64,000 nucleotides of DNA from Gerris lacustris (lineage: Eukaryota > Arthropoda > Insecta > Hemiptera > Gerridae): positions 39,581,610 to 39,645,609 of the forward strand of contig OX578279.1 in assembly GCA_951217055.1 (NCBI GenBank). Direction: 5' to 3'. The notes beneath the pieces are model-generated. The model was not told the DNA's origin, did not search any database, and saw only the letters and a program-made list of their open reading frames with translations. Shown piece by piece: positions 23,583 to 37,721 of the stretch; the first letter of the stretch is position 1, and each line of letters begins with the position of its first letter. The translations under genes were made by a program, and so were the position numbers.

Positions 23583-26500
23583 AATAACTTCCGATTATTC
23601 TACTTCTAACTATTCTGTCGCTAAAGCCGTTGTTGGCTACAGTTTTAATGCTGCCATGGCTAGGTAAAATTTACGGTAGTTGGACTTATAACTATACCAT
23701 CCAATTGCCTTCCTCAATCCCCAAACCTTACTAAAATCGTCAACGTGAACTTTTGATTATTTTAAATTGGTAACTCTACTATTGGTAATCAACCACATAT
23801 AAAGATCTTTTAGGAGAAAGAAAAAACAAATAAATAAACCTAATCCGATAGTCTTCAGTTAATTAATTTTTATATTAAATATTCTCATGCTTGTATGATA
23901 ATCGTGAAGACAAAATACAAGAATGAACTACTACGTTAGTGAGAATTAATACACGTATTGCATCAATGCAATATCTCATAACATCCAAGCACCATTACTC
24001 ACTACACAAAGCCCTTAATAATATAAGATATAACACTGAATAATATTGGTTATGTTAAAGGATATGTTTTGTTATTCGCTAGAAAAGAGAAAGCATGGGA
24101 GTGAGAAAGAAAAATGGGCTGCAGATATTAATAAAATTTACTCTTAGGCCGCTCCCTGACTTGTCGGTACGGTATCAGTGCGGTATCGGTAAGCTAGTAT
24201 GCCGATGCAGTAAAATTCTTTACCGAGCGCCTATATCTTACCGATTCGGTACAGATTCTTGACCGCGCGGTAAGGAATCGGTATACCGAGAGTCGGTAAG
24301 ATGTTCTTACCGTGAAGTAACAGGAACATTTAACTAGCACTAAGAAAATCAGTAATTTTTGGTTGAGCAGCTATTTAAAAAAAAAAAAAAATAATAAGTT
24401 CAATTACTTATGCTATATTTTGTATCTCTACTTGTCAATGAAACTTGATAATGCACACTTCAATTAAAAACATTATGAAGACATCTGTGATTTACGGTAA
24501 AAATTAGAAGCAAGAATTTTCCAAACGTGAAATCATTTTAACTATTAGCAAGAATTTGACTGTAGGTAAAAGACCACACAAAACACAATATTAATGCCAT
24601 TAACTAAAATTGTTTTGGAACCACTTATTTTCACCATGATGATATCAGCTGAATCATAATTATTGACGTATAAATTTGACCTTAAGTTAGACAAAACATT
24701 ATTTAGTCGTTTTTAAAGTTTATAAGTTCGAATCATCGAGTTAATGTTCTTTGTCATTCGATTATCTATTTCATTAACCTAACCTTTCATTTTTTACAGT
24801 CAAAAAATTCTAGTGAATGGTTCTGTAAACATGTACAATGTCTTTGACGAATGAGTTAAAAGCCTGCTACGCGTCAGTTGTCATTCTTCTTTACACGAAA
24901 TCTTTATAAATTACTTTTATTCATTGAACAGCTAGCTCAGTTTATACAATGTTTGCGGTCCTTAGTTCAAAAAATTAACTAGGATATTGGATGATATGTG
25001 TGTCATTTTGTCATACACGACTTCTTTGCTTGAACTGCTTATTAGTTCCTTTGAATCATTGAACCATATTTTTTTCAGGCTTTCACACACATTATGTAAA
25101 ACAAGAAAATGTACTAGCAATCTTATTCATTCCTTCGTAATGAATAACTAAATCATGTTGTCAAAGGTTATTTATTATTGATAATATTTCTCTGCTAAGG
25201 AATGTGTTGTAGATATTACAAGTAAGCATTTTTAATCGAATTTTGTAGTAAATTAATCTTGAATACATAGATCGTGAATAAATCTGAATATATAGATCGT
25301 ACTTAATAGCAAATCGATCTGAATATATTATGTACTTAATCTTAAATCTGTATACATATATATAGATACATAGATAGATCTTACGATCTTAGACATACAT
25401 AGATCTTATTCACTATTTTCACTTTTATTACTATTTTACATAATGGCATTACTTTAAATAATTGTTCAAAATGTTTCGTATTGTTGCATGCTTGCAAGGT
25501 TGATTCCGATGACTTCACCAACTTTTAATATTTCATTCTTTTCTTATTTATTTCAGCTACTTATTACTAATTTTAACTTTTAAACTGAAGAGCACTAGGA
25601 TTACAAAAGGATTGTTGAGACACATTGTCTCATCGGATTAATGTCAATAAAGAAATAATGAATTTATTAATTCTTAATGGTGAAAGTACTACATATTATG
25701 CAGGGTGTCCCAAGATAGTTCCAAGAGAAAAAATTACCTTATTTTGGGTGTTCGAAAAAAAGTTATTCTTTGATAAAAAAAAACTCTATTTCTTTTCTTC
25801 TTCTTCTTTTTATTGAATCTGATCACAACGGTGCGGAAGGCCTTGCTCCAGTAAGCATGCAGTGTATCAGTGTATCTTTACTTGAACTAATTCAACCGGT
25901 TTTTCTCTCCAGCATATCTCAACTTCCTCTTAAGATAGGCCTTTTTAAATTTGAAGCATAGATTAAGCTTAAGTAGCTTAGGACACTGTAAAAATTTGAG
26001 CCCTTAATATTGAGCCTTTTCAAATGAGGAGAGTTTCAAAGTTTGCATTTTTTTATACTCACTCTTTCACATAATCAAGTGACATCCAGAATTGCTAGAA
26101 ACTATTGGTACACATGGTAGCAGTAGCAATTTTACAGACGGGAAAATTCTAAAAAATTAAAAAAAAAAAAATTTCTTTGCTGAAAATATGAGACTAAACT
26201 TCTTCTAAACCCCGAGAGCCGTGTCACGTGACCACTTTTTTAAATTTTGTAATTATGTTGCATATAATTTGAAAGGCCTCAAATTGTGCTTTTAGGCTTT
26301 GTCATTCGCTTATTTTTTAAAACTTTAGTACATGCACTTTTGTACCGATTTGTGGTACATGGAGGAATAAGGACTTTGCTAAGAATTACTGGAGGACAGG
26401 TGCTATGTCGAAGAATAAAAGTTACATATGCACCTTTTTTTAACCATGTATCGAGAAGAAGAAAGTGACTTTAGGTGTTTTTGGATGTAATTTAAAGGTC

Positions 26501-27291
26501 TTGATGGACTAATAGGATTGTTGTCATCTGATAAGGTTGCAAGGGCTAAGAAAGGGTGAGATGGCATGTGTGTAGAAGGAATATTGGAGGTCCAAGAATA
26601 CTGCTATGAGGTACTTACAGTGCAGATGAATGAGGAAGTGGTTCCTAAACATGCACTGAAAGATGTATCCAGTAATCAGTGCTTGTTGTAAAACCGCTTA
26701 AAATGTCATTTTCTTGATTCTGTAAACAGGAGGTCAGTTTCTTAAAAACTTAAAAAATAACCAAGAGTAAACTACCCTGATTTTTAATGGTAGCGAAAAT
26801 ATTGTTTTGAAAATTGGTTGTTAAGAATTGTAGAAAACGTGTAAATATGAAATATTATTTTATTTTATGAAAATAAAATTAATTACTTATGAATCAAATA
26901 ATTAGAGATATAAGAAAATTCACTACAATTAAATAATAATTCTAATATCACAATAACCTCATCAGTGTTGAAAAATAAATGTTAAAAATCTGCACAAATT
27001 TCGACTCTATTTAGAAATTCTCTACACACATTTTGTACGTGCTCAAGGCAAATATTGGTAATGACCTGTGACCTGTGTAATTCTTTCCTTAAGCTCATCC
27101 ATGCTAATAAGTAGGCATAAACCTTTTGTTTTGCAGTGTGAACTGCTTGTTGTTGATAGCTTATTGTTTATTTTCAGGAACCGAACTAAAATATAATATT
27201 TCCTATTCTGGACAATTCTTTATAATGTTTTCAAGAATCTGAACACCATTTACAAAAAATAAAAAAATCGGTCCGAGACAACTCAGACAAA
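23583..27291. other. No recognisable gene
   Basis: AT-rich DNA. 24165-24305 is a GC-richer block dense in CGGTA/TACCG. 25250-25400 is low-complexity TAGAT-like sequence. 25700-25740 begins with 'cagggtgtcccaagatagtt', typical of the end of some insect transposons. Open frames here (25625-25816, 26286-26468 and others) lack motifs. Confidence 0.45.
24165..24305. repeat. Cluster of CGGTA/TACCG motifs
   Basis: In about 140 bp the pentamer CGGTA or its complement occurs more than ten times, for example in 'gtcggtacggtatcagtg', 'ttaccgattcggtac' and 'cggtataccgagagtcggta'. Several form short palindromes. It could be a decayed micro-repeat or a protein-binding cluster; the sequence does not decide. 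Confidence 0.5.
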
Positions 27292-27887
27292 CTTTCTCAT
27301 ATACGAGTTCATAATTACATAGCCCAGTGTTTTCCATTTATTAGTTTTCGTATGTACATTTAATTATTATTGAACATTTCATCAAAATTTATCATAAAAA
27401 TAACTTCTCCTGGGCGGGGAATCGAACCCGGGCTCTCTCCGTCCGCGTCTTAAGCTATTTTCTCAGGAACTAGATTTTTCCCGGAAAAACGGCTTATATC
27501 GTTGGATTCGTACTCCAATGGATTACATTTTAGAATTTTTTAATCAAAATCGTCGGAACCGTTTTCGAGAAATAATTTTTTTTCCGGTTTTTTCAGAGTT
27601 TTTGGGGGGTAGCGCCCCCAAATTTAGAGCTAAAATTCATTTCTCGATTTCGCCTTGGGGTATGATTTTTGTGAACATGTATGCCAAATTTCGTCAAAAT
27701 CGGCCCAGTAGTTTAGGCTCCAGGCGTCTGCACAGACGACAGACGACAGACGACAGACGACGGACAGACATTTTTTAAAAACCAATTTTTTGGACTCAGG
27801 GGACCTCAAAACGTGTAAATCCATCAAAATCTCAAAATCGAATTTTCGCGCCATCACAATACTTTCTCTTTATATGAGAAAGTAAAA
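27292..27887 (+). mobile_element. MITE-A, fullest copy
   Basis: Ends are inverted: ACTTTCTCATATA on the left and TATATGAGAAAGT on the right. The body carries the diagnostic blocks 'cgatttcgccttggggta', 'aatttcgtcaaaatcggccc', a (AGACGAC)n stretch at 27733-27765, and 'ggactcaggggacctcaaaa'. At least eight partial copies occur in this window. The open frames 27518-27778 and 27630-27857 come from the repeat. It carries no transposase. Confidence 0.7.
27400..27465 (-). pseudogene. Shortened tRNA-like sequence inside MITE-A
   Basis: On the minus strand TCCTGAG near 27465 can pair with CCCAGGA near 27410 with one mismatch. Between them are a TAGCTTA box A remnant and a good box B (GGGTTCGATTCC). 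It is about 10 nt too short for a normal tRNA, so it is probably a decayed tRNA or SINE head. Confidence 0.4.
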
Positions 27888-28609
27888 AAATAAATCATTA
27901 TTATAAGAAGTTTAATAACAAGTAGGAGTTCTTTTAAAAAAAAATTACTTCCTCTTGGATACTACATGGGTTTTAGAAGAAAAGTCATTCTTTATAGAAA
28001 CTCCAGCTTGTTCTTAAACCTCTAAAAATTATAAAATTGTCTTGATTTTGTGTACAGTGTGTTCTGTTTTTTGAAAACTTTAAAATATGACCAAGAGTAA
28101 ACTACCCTTATTTTTGATGGTATCGAAAATTATTATTTAGAAAAGTGGTTCAGAATTGCAAAACACACAGCTTGTGGCACATAGCTTTCTTACGTTCCAA
28201 TCATATTTAAATTATTTTATAATTTGAAAAACCCTTTATTGTCTAATTTATTTTATTCCCCCTCTCCTTTTTTTTAAATCTGACAAATTTTTTTGTTTTT
28301 ACAGCTTTTATTTAACTTGCAATGTTTGTATGTATGTTCGAGTCAAATCTTGCAACGGAATTTTAAAGCAGTTGTCCTCAACCGATTTAAAAAATTACAC
28401 GTTTAGTTTGGATGACAATGCATGGTTAGCTAAGTGACGTCATTCTAAATCCAATATGGCGGGCAGCACTCGTTATTTTTTTAGCACGCCCAAGATATGG
28501 GTATCAAATAAAAGGGTTTGGTGAGAAGAATACGAATAAAACCTTGTATTTAAAAATATTTTTTTAAATCAAATTATTTACACCATTAAAAGTATCAATT
28601 TAGCAAAAT

Positions 28610-29045
28610 TTAATGAGCGCAGGAGGTTGAAATAAATATATAACTTTTAATTTAAGGTTTTTATTTTGTTTTTGTTTTTTTATCAATAATTGCATAAATA
28701 TTTAATGTCCAGATAGGTAAATTTAATGTGGGACCATCCTTGGGCTCCATTCGACAAACTCTAAAAATTTCTTAAAAATCAGATGATTATTTTTAAAGAT
28801 GTAAGTGTTAATTAAAAAAAGTGTGTGCATATGGAATATAAACCAATGGGTACAGATGGTTGAAACGTAAACGGGTTCAACAATGGGCTAATGATGCGAC
28901 CTACACCCCAAATTTCATTAAATTGGACGTGTGGTTTTAAAGATTTGTTGTTTCTCAAAATTGTTGAATGACTTACATAGTTCATAGCGACATGGGTTCC
29001 CTGATGTCTGAAACGGATTTTTGTCGGCATTTATGAATAGGAGAC
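28610..29045 (-). repeat. Repeat B copy
   Basis: Reverse-orientation blocks match 53185-53640: 'aaaaatcagatgattatttt', 'gtgtgcatatgga', 'ggttgaaacgtaaacgggt', 'cagggaaccc' and 'gtctgaaacggatttttgtc'. The minus-strand open frame at 28812-29030 belongs to the repeat. Confidence 0.65.
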
Positions 29046-31189
29046 TAAACAAAATTTCGTTTTATAAGTGTGTAGGTATGTATATTCTATTTTTTGAGAG
29101 GAAAAATATCTCACTACATTCTATTTATTTTTCCTCCCTAAAACAAAGTTATTTATTTTAAAATATTCATAATTAACATTGATGTAACGCTAAAAAATGT
29201 TGAAAAGGAGAAAAAAAGGTGTTTTAGTTGAAAAAAAGGTTGCGGCAGAGAAGAGAAAGGTCCCAGTAGACAGTTATCAGCTAGGCCTTTGAGAACAAAA
29301 TAAAAACCCTTAATCTTCAACAGACAAAGGAGACCTCTCTTTTTTACTCTGTCTGAAAAAAGAAGGGACTAATCGAGAAACGTTTTAGGGACTAGTTGAG
29401 TCAGGAAGTATTTAAAACCGGTAAAAAATAAGGGCGAATGTTTAGAAGGCCTGAAGTCAAACAACAGTCTTTAAAGTTTTTTAGGGGGGGGGGGGGGGGG
29501 GGGCTTCATAACTTGGAAGGTTGGGAGCAACGAGAGCGAAATAATTAAACTCTAATAATCAAGGGTTGGGGTGAGTCCTTTCCCTGAAGCAAGGTTGAGA
29601 AGTGTAATCGAGGGGGCCAGGACCCCCCCCCCCCCCTCTTTAGCTATACCTATAGTTAATATAGCCGGGGATACTAAGGCGAAGGGAAAGGGAGCTAATA
29701 AAGTCTGGTGGTACCCACTAAATCCTCCGGTACCTAATCATCTTGCTAAGCTTGTAACTAAACTAAACTCAGCCTGCCTTTAGATTTACCTTGCTCGACT
29801 AACTCCAGCTAAGCTCGGATCTATGCAATCTAGCATAAACCTAGCATGTGCTTTTACAATTATTATTATACAGACATTTCGCTAAAGCCTTATTCTATCT
29901 ATTTAACAATCATTAAATTGTTAAAACAGGGCTTTACATTTAGCAGATATCAATATTGTTTTGATTACATCAAGAAATCAATTTAAATTGCATGGTTGAG
30001 TCCATCGACTCATTCTGTTATTAATTTTACATTTCTAGTTGATATAAGAATAGAGAAGATTGTTAGCTTTCCATAAATGTTAGCTTTGTCATGCAAATCT
30101 GAACATTTGGAGCATCTTTAGTAACTACTTATATTATTAGGGTTGACGCTCTATATTATTAGTTCCTACTTTAGTAAAAATCAAATGATTAATTTTTATG
30201 AGAGATGTTCCCATAGTCAAGTAAATTAATATTATTCTAACATTACTTTTGTAGTTAGTCCATAGTTTTAAGTTTTTAACAGTTTTAAATGTCGAAATCG
30301 GTTGCAGAAAATCATATTTTAAGATTTTATTTGTTGTTGAGGATATGCTTTTGTTAAATAATTTTAAAAAATACCATTCTTAACTGGCGTCACTGCTGTC
30401 TGCTTCTTGTAGTCGAAAAAGTCTCTCAGTCTTCCTGTCTTCGAATTATCTTTCAGTCTTCAGTATTTCGAATTATCGTTGTCAACGCTGAAAAAAATGA
30501 TTTTACGTGAAGTCTCACACATTTTGAACAAAAAGAGTTAGAATAAAGGGGTATGCAAAATGTTGATGCTTTTTGTCAAAATGGCGTAGAAAATTAAACA
30601 ATTTAATTCAAGTGTTATATATTTTTGAAATCAACTCTTTCTTCTAATTCCCCACTTATCCGCAAGTGTTACTAGAGAGGAAGGGAAGCCTGGTTCGCTC
30701 CTCCGGGGGGTCACAAGGTTTTTTTATAGGCAATAACGAAAAGTAAATTAATTTTTTTCTGGAAATTTTTATCCTCCTACCATCATAAGTATTAACGTGA
30801 ATTATTTCAAAATTTTAGGAATAGCCGTTTTAGATAAGTTGGGGGGGGGGGAATACTTTGAAGGGGGGGGGGTATATTTTGATTAATTTATTATTTTGAT
30901 TTTTCTATAAACAATAAATAAGGCAAAAAAATGCAATTGTTTACGGGATTAAACTAGGAAAAAATCAGAAAATCACAATATCTTACAGAGGACAGTAATT
31001 GAGTTCATAAATGAAAGTTTAAATGTAGGAATATAGAGAAGCGAAAATAAATAGCGATCGAAGATTAGGGAGACCGGGAATAGAATACCTACCTATAAAA
31101 ATTGGCATAATTTAATAGGAAATATTAAAAAAAATATAGCATCTCAGAAACACAGATACATATATATATAACAAATTAATTATGACTTC
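29046..31189. other. No recognisable gene; homopolymer tracts
   Basis: AT-rich DNA with a G20 run (29484-29503), a C14 run (29623-29636) and two G runs near 30841-30872. The open frame 29571-29783 reads through the C run and is not supported as a gene. Confidence 0.5.
29484..29503 (+). repeat. G20 homopolymer
   Basis: Twenty consecutive G residues, with G-quadruplex potential. The length is likely to be polymorphic or sequencing-uncertain. Confidence 0.9.
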
Positions 31190-33920
31190 CCGTATAATAC
31201 CACAGAACAAAGAAAGCAGCTGAAGAAAGATTTAATCGAAGCAAGAAAGCAAGGGAAGTATGCGGCTCTGAAATACGACAATTTCAAATTAATAATCAGA
31301 GCAGGGAGGAAAAATACGTGCCAACGAGCAAAGGGGCCAGCAGAGGAATCTCCAGAGAAATTAGTTGTAGCTAAGAAAGATACAAATAACCTAACACAAA
31401 TATCAGTTCAAGGATCCAGTCAAGCAAACTTATCAAAGTATATACGAGTAGGTAATTCCAAAAATGTTAAAGATGTAGAAAATAAAACAATAGAGTCTAT
31501 AAAAAAACAGGTAAAGGTAAAGTGTCTGCTAGTCAGCACACAGCGAGGGTCCGTAGGCAACACTGTATTGTTTAAGTAGCACCTATTGATGGTGCTTTTT
31601 AAAATGCTAAAAAGCCTACTTTGAACTATCCTATGGGTCTGATATTCTCAAAACACAAACAAACTTCTGATAATGTATTTTTTGCCAGTTAACCGGACTA
31701 TAAACATATAAATACATCCAAAAGAGCATAATTTTTTTTCAAAAAATGTATTTTATTTTATTATTTTATTTTTTTTTCGAAATTTCCAAAAAGTGGTATC
31801 TTTACTTTTGGTGGAAGAATTTCAGGATTTTTTGCACTTTACGAAGGGGGCACCCTCGAGATAGAGGGGGGGCACTTTTCACATTCACTTCAAACTCTCC
31901 TTCGCTAGTCCTGTCAAATCTTTTAACCAAACATTACATATTTTTTAATCAGCTCGACGTACCCTTTCATTCACACGGTTTCTAAAAAAAAAAAAAGTTA
32001 ACTTAAGTTTTTTTACCCTAATTTTTTTTGAAAAATGATTTCTTTAAATCACTATATTTAAAATGTGAGGTTAGGTATTATGCACATATATACCAAATTT
32101 CAAAGTGATCGGATGAAAGGTGTAGCCGTGAGAGCAGGTGACAGACGGACGGACGGACAGACACGAGCAGGAAAATATAAGGGTCCTTGGTTTTGCCTAG
32201 GGACCCTAAAAACAATAGTTTTCAATTGAAGTCCTTAAATTCTAAACAATACGAAGCTTTGAAACAAGAAATGGAAAACTATATTTAAGCCTATATTAAA
32301 GATATTCATATTAGAGAAATTCAATAACATTTATTTAAAACTATTAAAGTATCTACTGATAGGGTGACTAGAGAAGAGATGAATGGAAGGAAAGGGATAC
32401 AGAAATGAGTTATGATAATGCTGAGAAAAAGTAGATAAGCTAAAGGCAGAGAATTAAGCAAGATTAAAATAAGTGTAATTTCGAAATCAGTAGGAAAGAG
32501 ATTTAATCAATGGAGTCTGTAAAATAAAATAATTAAAGGTTACTCAAAGCTGAAGGGCGTGAAAGAAATGACTTTAAGTCCCAGACTATTATAATATGAA
32601 AGTTAAAAACGGAATTACTTAGATGAGAACCATGACCTGCTGATAGAAAATTTAAATGACCTCTCGGAGAAAGTTCTCACTGTACAAATGAAGAAGGGGT
32701 AAGACTGCTGGAATTGATGGGGTTTATGCAGAAGAACTGAGGGCAGGTGGACAAATTATGATCTCGGCCATCAAACTTGTCTTTAAATTTGTGTTGCATG
32801 CAACAAAAAGACCCAAATGGTTCTCTTATTAAAAGATAATTTTATCATCGAGAATTATAGACCAACTAGTCTATTGCTAGTGTGCTACAAGGTACTGATG
32901 AAAATAAGTACTAAAAGAATAGAGAGATAAATGGATAGCGATATTGAATTTATGACAGGATTCAGAAAAAAATATGTCTTCTATTGATAATAACTTTGAA
33001 ATAAAACAATAATTGTTAAGAAGATACTAAGAGTACTACTTTTAGTTAGTTGGCATGTTTGTTGATTTCAAGAAAGCTTTTTATCTGTATTAAGGCTTAA
33101 GGCACAAAATATTAAAATCTGATTTAGCTAAATTAGAGATTTCACTAAAACAGGAATTTAGGGCAATAAGCATAAACAGAGGAACCAGACAAGGTGACGG
33201 ACTGTCCAATAGATGTTCATTCGTGTCCTATAGAGAAAGTATTTAAAACACGTTAGAATGGAAGGGTAAAGGTATAAAGATAAATGATAGATGGTTAAAG
33301 TGCTTGAAATTTGCGGGCGATGTTATTTTAATATAGGAAAAAACATGAGCTAAGCAAAAATAAATGCAAGAAAACCTAACCCTTACACAGAAACAGATCG
33401 GTTTAGAAATAAATAAAAAAAGGACCAAAATGATAACAGTAAGTATGGTGGAAATTACAAATATCGAATTAACCAACAAACAAATAGAATGTGCACAAAT
33501 ACATTCAAACCTAGAGGATAACAGCAAAAAAGGTATAAGAATAACCTTGGGATGGAAAGCTTTAAGAATTCAATCACTACCGGCATCTGTTCAGATCGGA
33601 GGAGAATATGTCTTTAAGAAAAAATCATGGAAGTCTCGCATTCTTCCGGAAATAGTTGATAATGATAATCACCCAAACAGAAATGGAGAGGGAAAGGAGT
33701 ACGCTAAGAATAACCAAGAGAGATTGAGAGATAAGATAAGAAACGTGTGGATAAGAAATTAGTCACGACGATGATATTAGAAAAATAACACTCAAGAAAA
33801 AATTGAATTGGGCTGGACATATTGTTAGGGCTCACGACAACTTATGGACGAAGGAACTCATAAATTGGTATCAAAGAGACAGGATAAGAAAGAGTGGAAG
33901 ACCAAGGTTAGTTGGGTGAG
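31190..33920 (+). pseudogene. LINE (non-LTR retrotransposon) relic, endonuclease-reverse transcriptase type
   Basis: 31190-31545 is an open stretch reading TEQRKQLKKDLIEARKQGKY and onward, lysine-rich and resembling the region ahead of the polymerase in LINEs. After an inserted TIR element (31546-32212), RT fragments follow in several frames: AGIDGVYAEEL at about 32708, NYRPTSLLLVCYK at about 32862, MFVDFKKAF at about 33054. The catalytic box at 33310-33330 reads FAGDVIL, so the first Asp of the FADD motif is Gly. C-terminal pieces IRNVWIRN (about 33736) and WAGHIVRAHD (33809-33838) end the copy. Many stops and shifts make it dead. The clade is not resolved; the C-terminal motifs fit elements usually annotated as endonuclease-reverse transcriptase in arthropods. 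Confidence 0.75.
31546..32212. mobile_element. TIR element inserted in the LINE relic
   Basis: The left end reads AGGGTCCGTAGGCAA. The right end reads TTGCCTAGGGACCCT, the inverse apart from one base. Near the right end is an (GACG)n-type run, 'gacagacggacggacggac'. No clear target duplication was found and no transposase is encoded. The open frame 31746-31985 is T-rich and unsupported. Confidence 0.65.
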
Positions 33921-34251
33921 GAAATAAAGTATGTCTTCTTTATTTCCTCATATGGTGGTGCTTCCTGGCAAAGGGTTTTTTATGAAAGGATAGAATGACG
34001 AAGGATGAAGACAGTGTATTCTAGCGAGTGGTTACCAATAAATTGAACCGGTGAAATTAAACTGAAGGAAAAAGAATGTATTGTGAATAAAATTATGTTT
34101 TTGTGATTTGTGTATGATTTTAGGTATTTGTACCCACATTTAGGTAAGGTACCTGAGAAATAAAAATGTTAATGTTACTAATTAAATTATAAACTTTTTA
34201 TTACATACCTATTTATTTATTTATTTATTTATTTTTTTTTTTTTTAATTTT

Positions 34252-34440
34252 TGGTAGTTTTCATACTACGGAAAGTTAAATTTTAATTTAAATCAAATTA
34301 TAATTATTATTAACTACGGGAAACAGACAGTGAAAAATACACTCCTGTGCCTTGATCCCGGCACAGGAGTGTATTTTTCACTGTCTGTTTCCCGTAGTTA
34401 ATAATAATTATAATTTGATTTAAATTAAAATACCTATTTA
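34252..34440. mobile_element. Short palindrome of the tRNA-bearing family
   Basis: The R block ('actacgggaaacagacag' and flanks) reads inward from 34252 and outward to 34440. The arms are about 90 bp around a small centre at 34345-34370, 'tgccttgatcccggcaca'. The tRNA-like portion has been lost except for a few bases, which suggests internal deletion of a larger palindrome like 8811-9605. Confidence 0.7.
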
Positions 34441-34499
34441 TTGTTTTAGTCATTATATTATTATTGGGCAACTTCAACTCCATGAAGAGGAACCACGGC

Positions 34500-34690
34500 C
34501 ATAAGCCTTACAAAACGACTTACATCATTAGATTCGTATTTGAATGTCCTACATTTTAGCATTTTTTATCAAAATCATCGGAATTTCAAGAAATAACTTT
34601 GTTTCACGTTTTTTCAGAGATTTTTGAGGGTAGTGCCCATAAATTTTAATTTAAAATTAATTTCTCGATTTCGCCTAAGGGTATAATTGA
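34500..34690 (+). repeat. MITE-A fragment
   Basis: It carries the 'cattagattcgtatt', 'atcaaaatcatcgga', 'ttttcagagatttttgaggg' and 'tttctcgatttcgcc' blocks of 27500-27660, and breaks off at 34690 into a tRNA-like palindrome fragment. Confidence 0.65.
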
Positions 34691-34865
34691 ACCACGGGCC
34701 TCTATATATCCAGTATAGCGTATAGAGGCCCGTGGTTCAAGTCCCGGCGCTGGAGTCTATTTTTCTCTGTCTTTCTCCCTTTGTAAATAATAATTATAAT
34801 TTGATTTAAATTAAAATTTAAACTTTCCGTAGTATGAATACTACCTACTAAAACTTAAAAATGAA
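34690..34865. repeat. Small foldback with tRNA-like halves
   Basis: 'gaaccacgggcctctatat' at 34690 is followed by its inverse 'tatagaggcccgtggttcaa' at 34721. The 3' part of the tRNA-like sequence and a diverged R block run out to about 34865. Box B is intact; the 5' tRNA half is absent. Confidence 0.65.
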
Positions 34866-35974
34866 ACATAATATTAGTAAAAATAATTAAACTAGTGGGG
34901 GGGGGGGGGATGCATATCTCATAACATTCTCAACACCGATTTAAACACTTATTTGTGCTTTTCTCAAAATATTTGTTTCTTCCAATTATTCCGACAATGG
35001 AGAGGATTTTTTTCGTTATTATTTACCAAATTTGTTTGGCGTCCCTCTGGAGCAGGCGCTTCCCCGCAATGCATGGGTGGCGGGGGTGCTATTTACGCCA
35101 CTGCTGGATAAGTAGAATTTTATACAACGGATATTACCTAAACGATAACAGCATTGTAATTTCCAGCTCTTGTATCTCAATGGATCGTTTGGAGTTTGTA
35201 ATACTATGATTAGTTTTGTTGTATACTAAGAGAAAGTTAGTTAAATTGCTATCAGTTTAGTCTGAGTGTGTTTTGGTCTATCTGGGAATTCATCAGAGTT
35301 TTGCTATACCACAGGTAGCTTCTCTCTCTCTGTTGCTTTATCTTATCTCATTCCATCTCCTCCTGTACTCTTTGTTCCTCCTTCGTTTCTCACGAACACT
35401 TGTTTAAAACAGTTCAAACATGTTAGCAACATGGTTGTTAAATAATGTTTCACATAATATAAACGTCTACTCAATTTTACAGAAAGTTTAACTACTTTGT
35501 TTTGATAAGACAACGTAACAACATTGGGTTCAATTAAATGTTAGCATCTGGTTGTATATGTCCTGTTATTGATGCAATTCGAAATACTATTAAACAATGG
35601 TCATTCTTCTTCTGTGTTTTTAGTCATTATATTTCATATGAAATCATAAGTGCAATGTAAATGTAATCGATTAATTTCAGTTCAAAGTTCACTAAAACAT
35701 AACAATGAGTTAAAATCATGACAATAATCATAATTGTATGTAATAAGTTATGCAAAACTATTTTTTTTTGTTACGCTCTAATTCTACTTCGACTGTATGA
35801 ACGCAATAGAAAAATCATTTTACGAATCTTACTTTAAATAAGACAGTTCACTTATTATGTAATTATTAAAACAACAATAAGCCAAATGAAATTGGTTCGT
35901 TAAATCAAATAAAACAATCTCATATGTGTATATTGATACTGTATTTAAATTCCATACCCGTGTGCTATTTCATT
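34866..35974. other. No recognisable gene; hAT-like end
   Basis: 'cgggggtgctatttacgcca' then CTGCTGG at about 35082-35109 resembles the right end of CAGTGGCGTA-type hAT elements, but no left partner or target duplication was found. The rest is AT-rich. Confidence 0.4.
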
Positions 35975-36120
35975 TTTAAAATCAGCCCAGTAGTTTAATT
36001 AAGCTCCACGGACTACACGCAGACATTTTTTAAAAACCACTTTTTTGGACTCAGTGGACCTTAAATCGTGTAAATCCCTTAATCTCAATACTTTCTTTCA
36101 TACTTTTTTACTTTCTTATA
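35975..36120 (+). repeat. MITE-A 3' fragment
   Basis: It contains 'atcagcccagtagttta', 'cagacattttttaaaaacca' and 'ggactcagtggacct', in the order of 27695-27810. Confidence 0.6.
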
Positions 36121-36756
36121 TACTTCGTAAATTTTTGTAGGTCGTTGAAGGGTTGTAAAAAATTTAGTTTATACTTTCGTCATTAACTTAGGCTATATTT
36201 CGCCCCTCCCCGAGGCATAGACGTATCTGAAAACATCATTTATGCATTTTTACATGTTGTTGGGTTTACATCTATTGGATAATAAAAATAATATGAACAT
36301 TATAACATGCAACGTAATAAAAAAAACATTGTAAAAAGAAAAAGGAAACATACCGGGCTTACGACGTTATTTTACATTTTTTTATATATAACTAAAAGGT
36401 GAGTCAGATTCTCTAATTTAATTAGATTCGTCAATCTGAAGAACTCTTATACTGTCTTCCATACTGACTTTAACAATAACAACATTTAAAATAAAATAAA
36501 TTAACATTTATATCACAGAATTAGGACGTAAAATTCAGATGTCATATATGGTAACTTGTGCGGAATCTAGGTCGAAACCTACCTGGTTTTATAGGTTTAC
36601 ATATCTTAATTAAAATTTGTTTAATTTCTATTATTTTGTGCTGCTATTTTAATTTATTAGGGGACTTACTATTATTTTTATATTATTTTAATTCTTTTTG
36701 CTTGATATTTTATTTTTGGTTTGTGGCGGGAGTTATGATTTGGTTTGGGATTATTT

Positions 36757-37600
<844 letters not shown>

Positions 37601-37721
37601 ACATAAGAAAATTTTATAAATTTACATTTTCTGAATTGTTTTTAAATGTTTTATATGCAATAGATGTATTTTCATAAAGCATGATGAGAAGAAATATATA
37701 AAACTATAAATTCTAGTTTTT

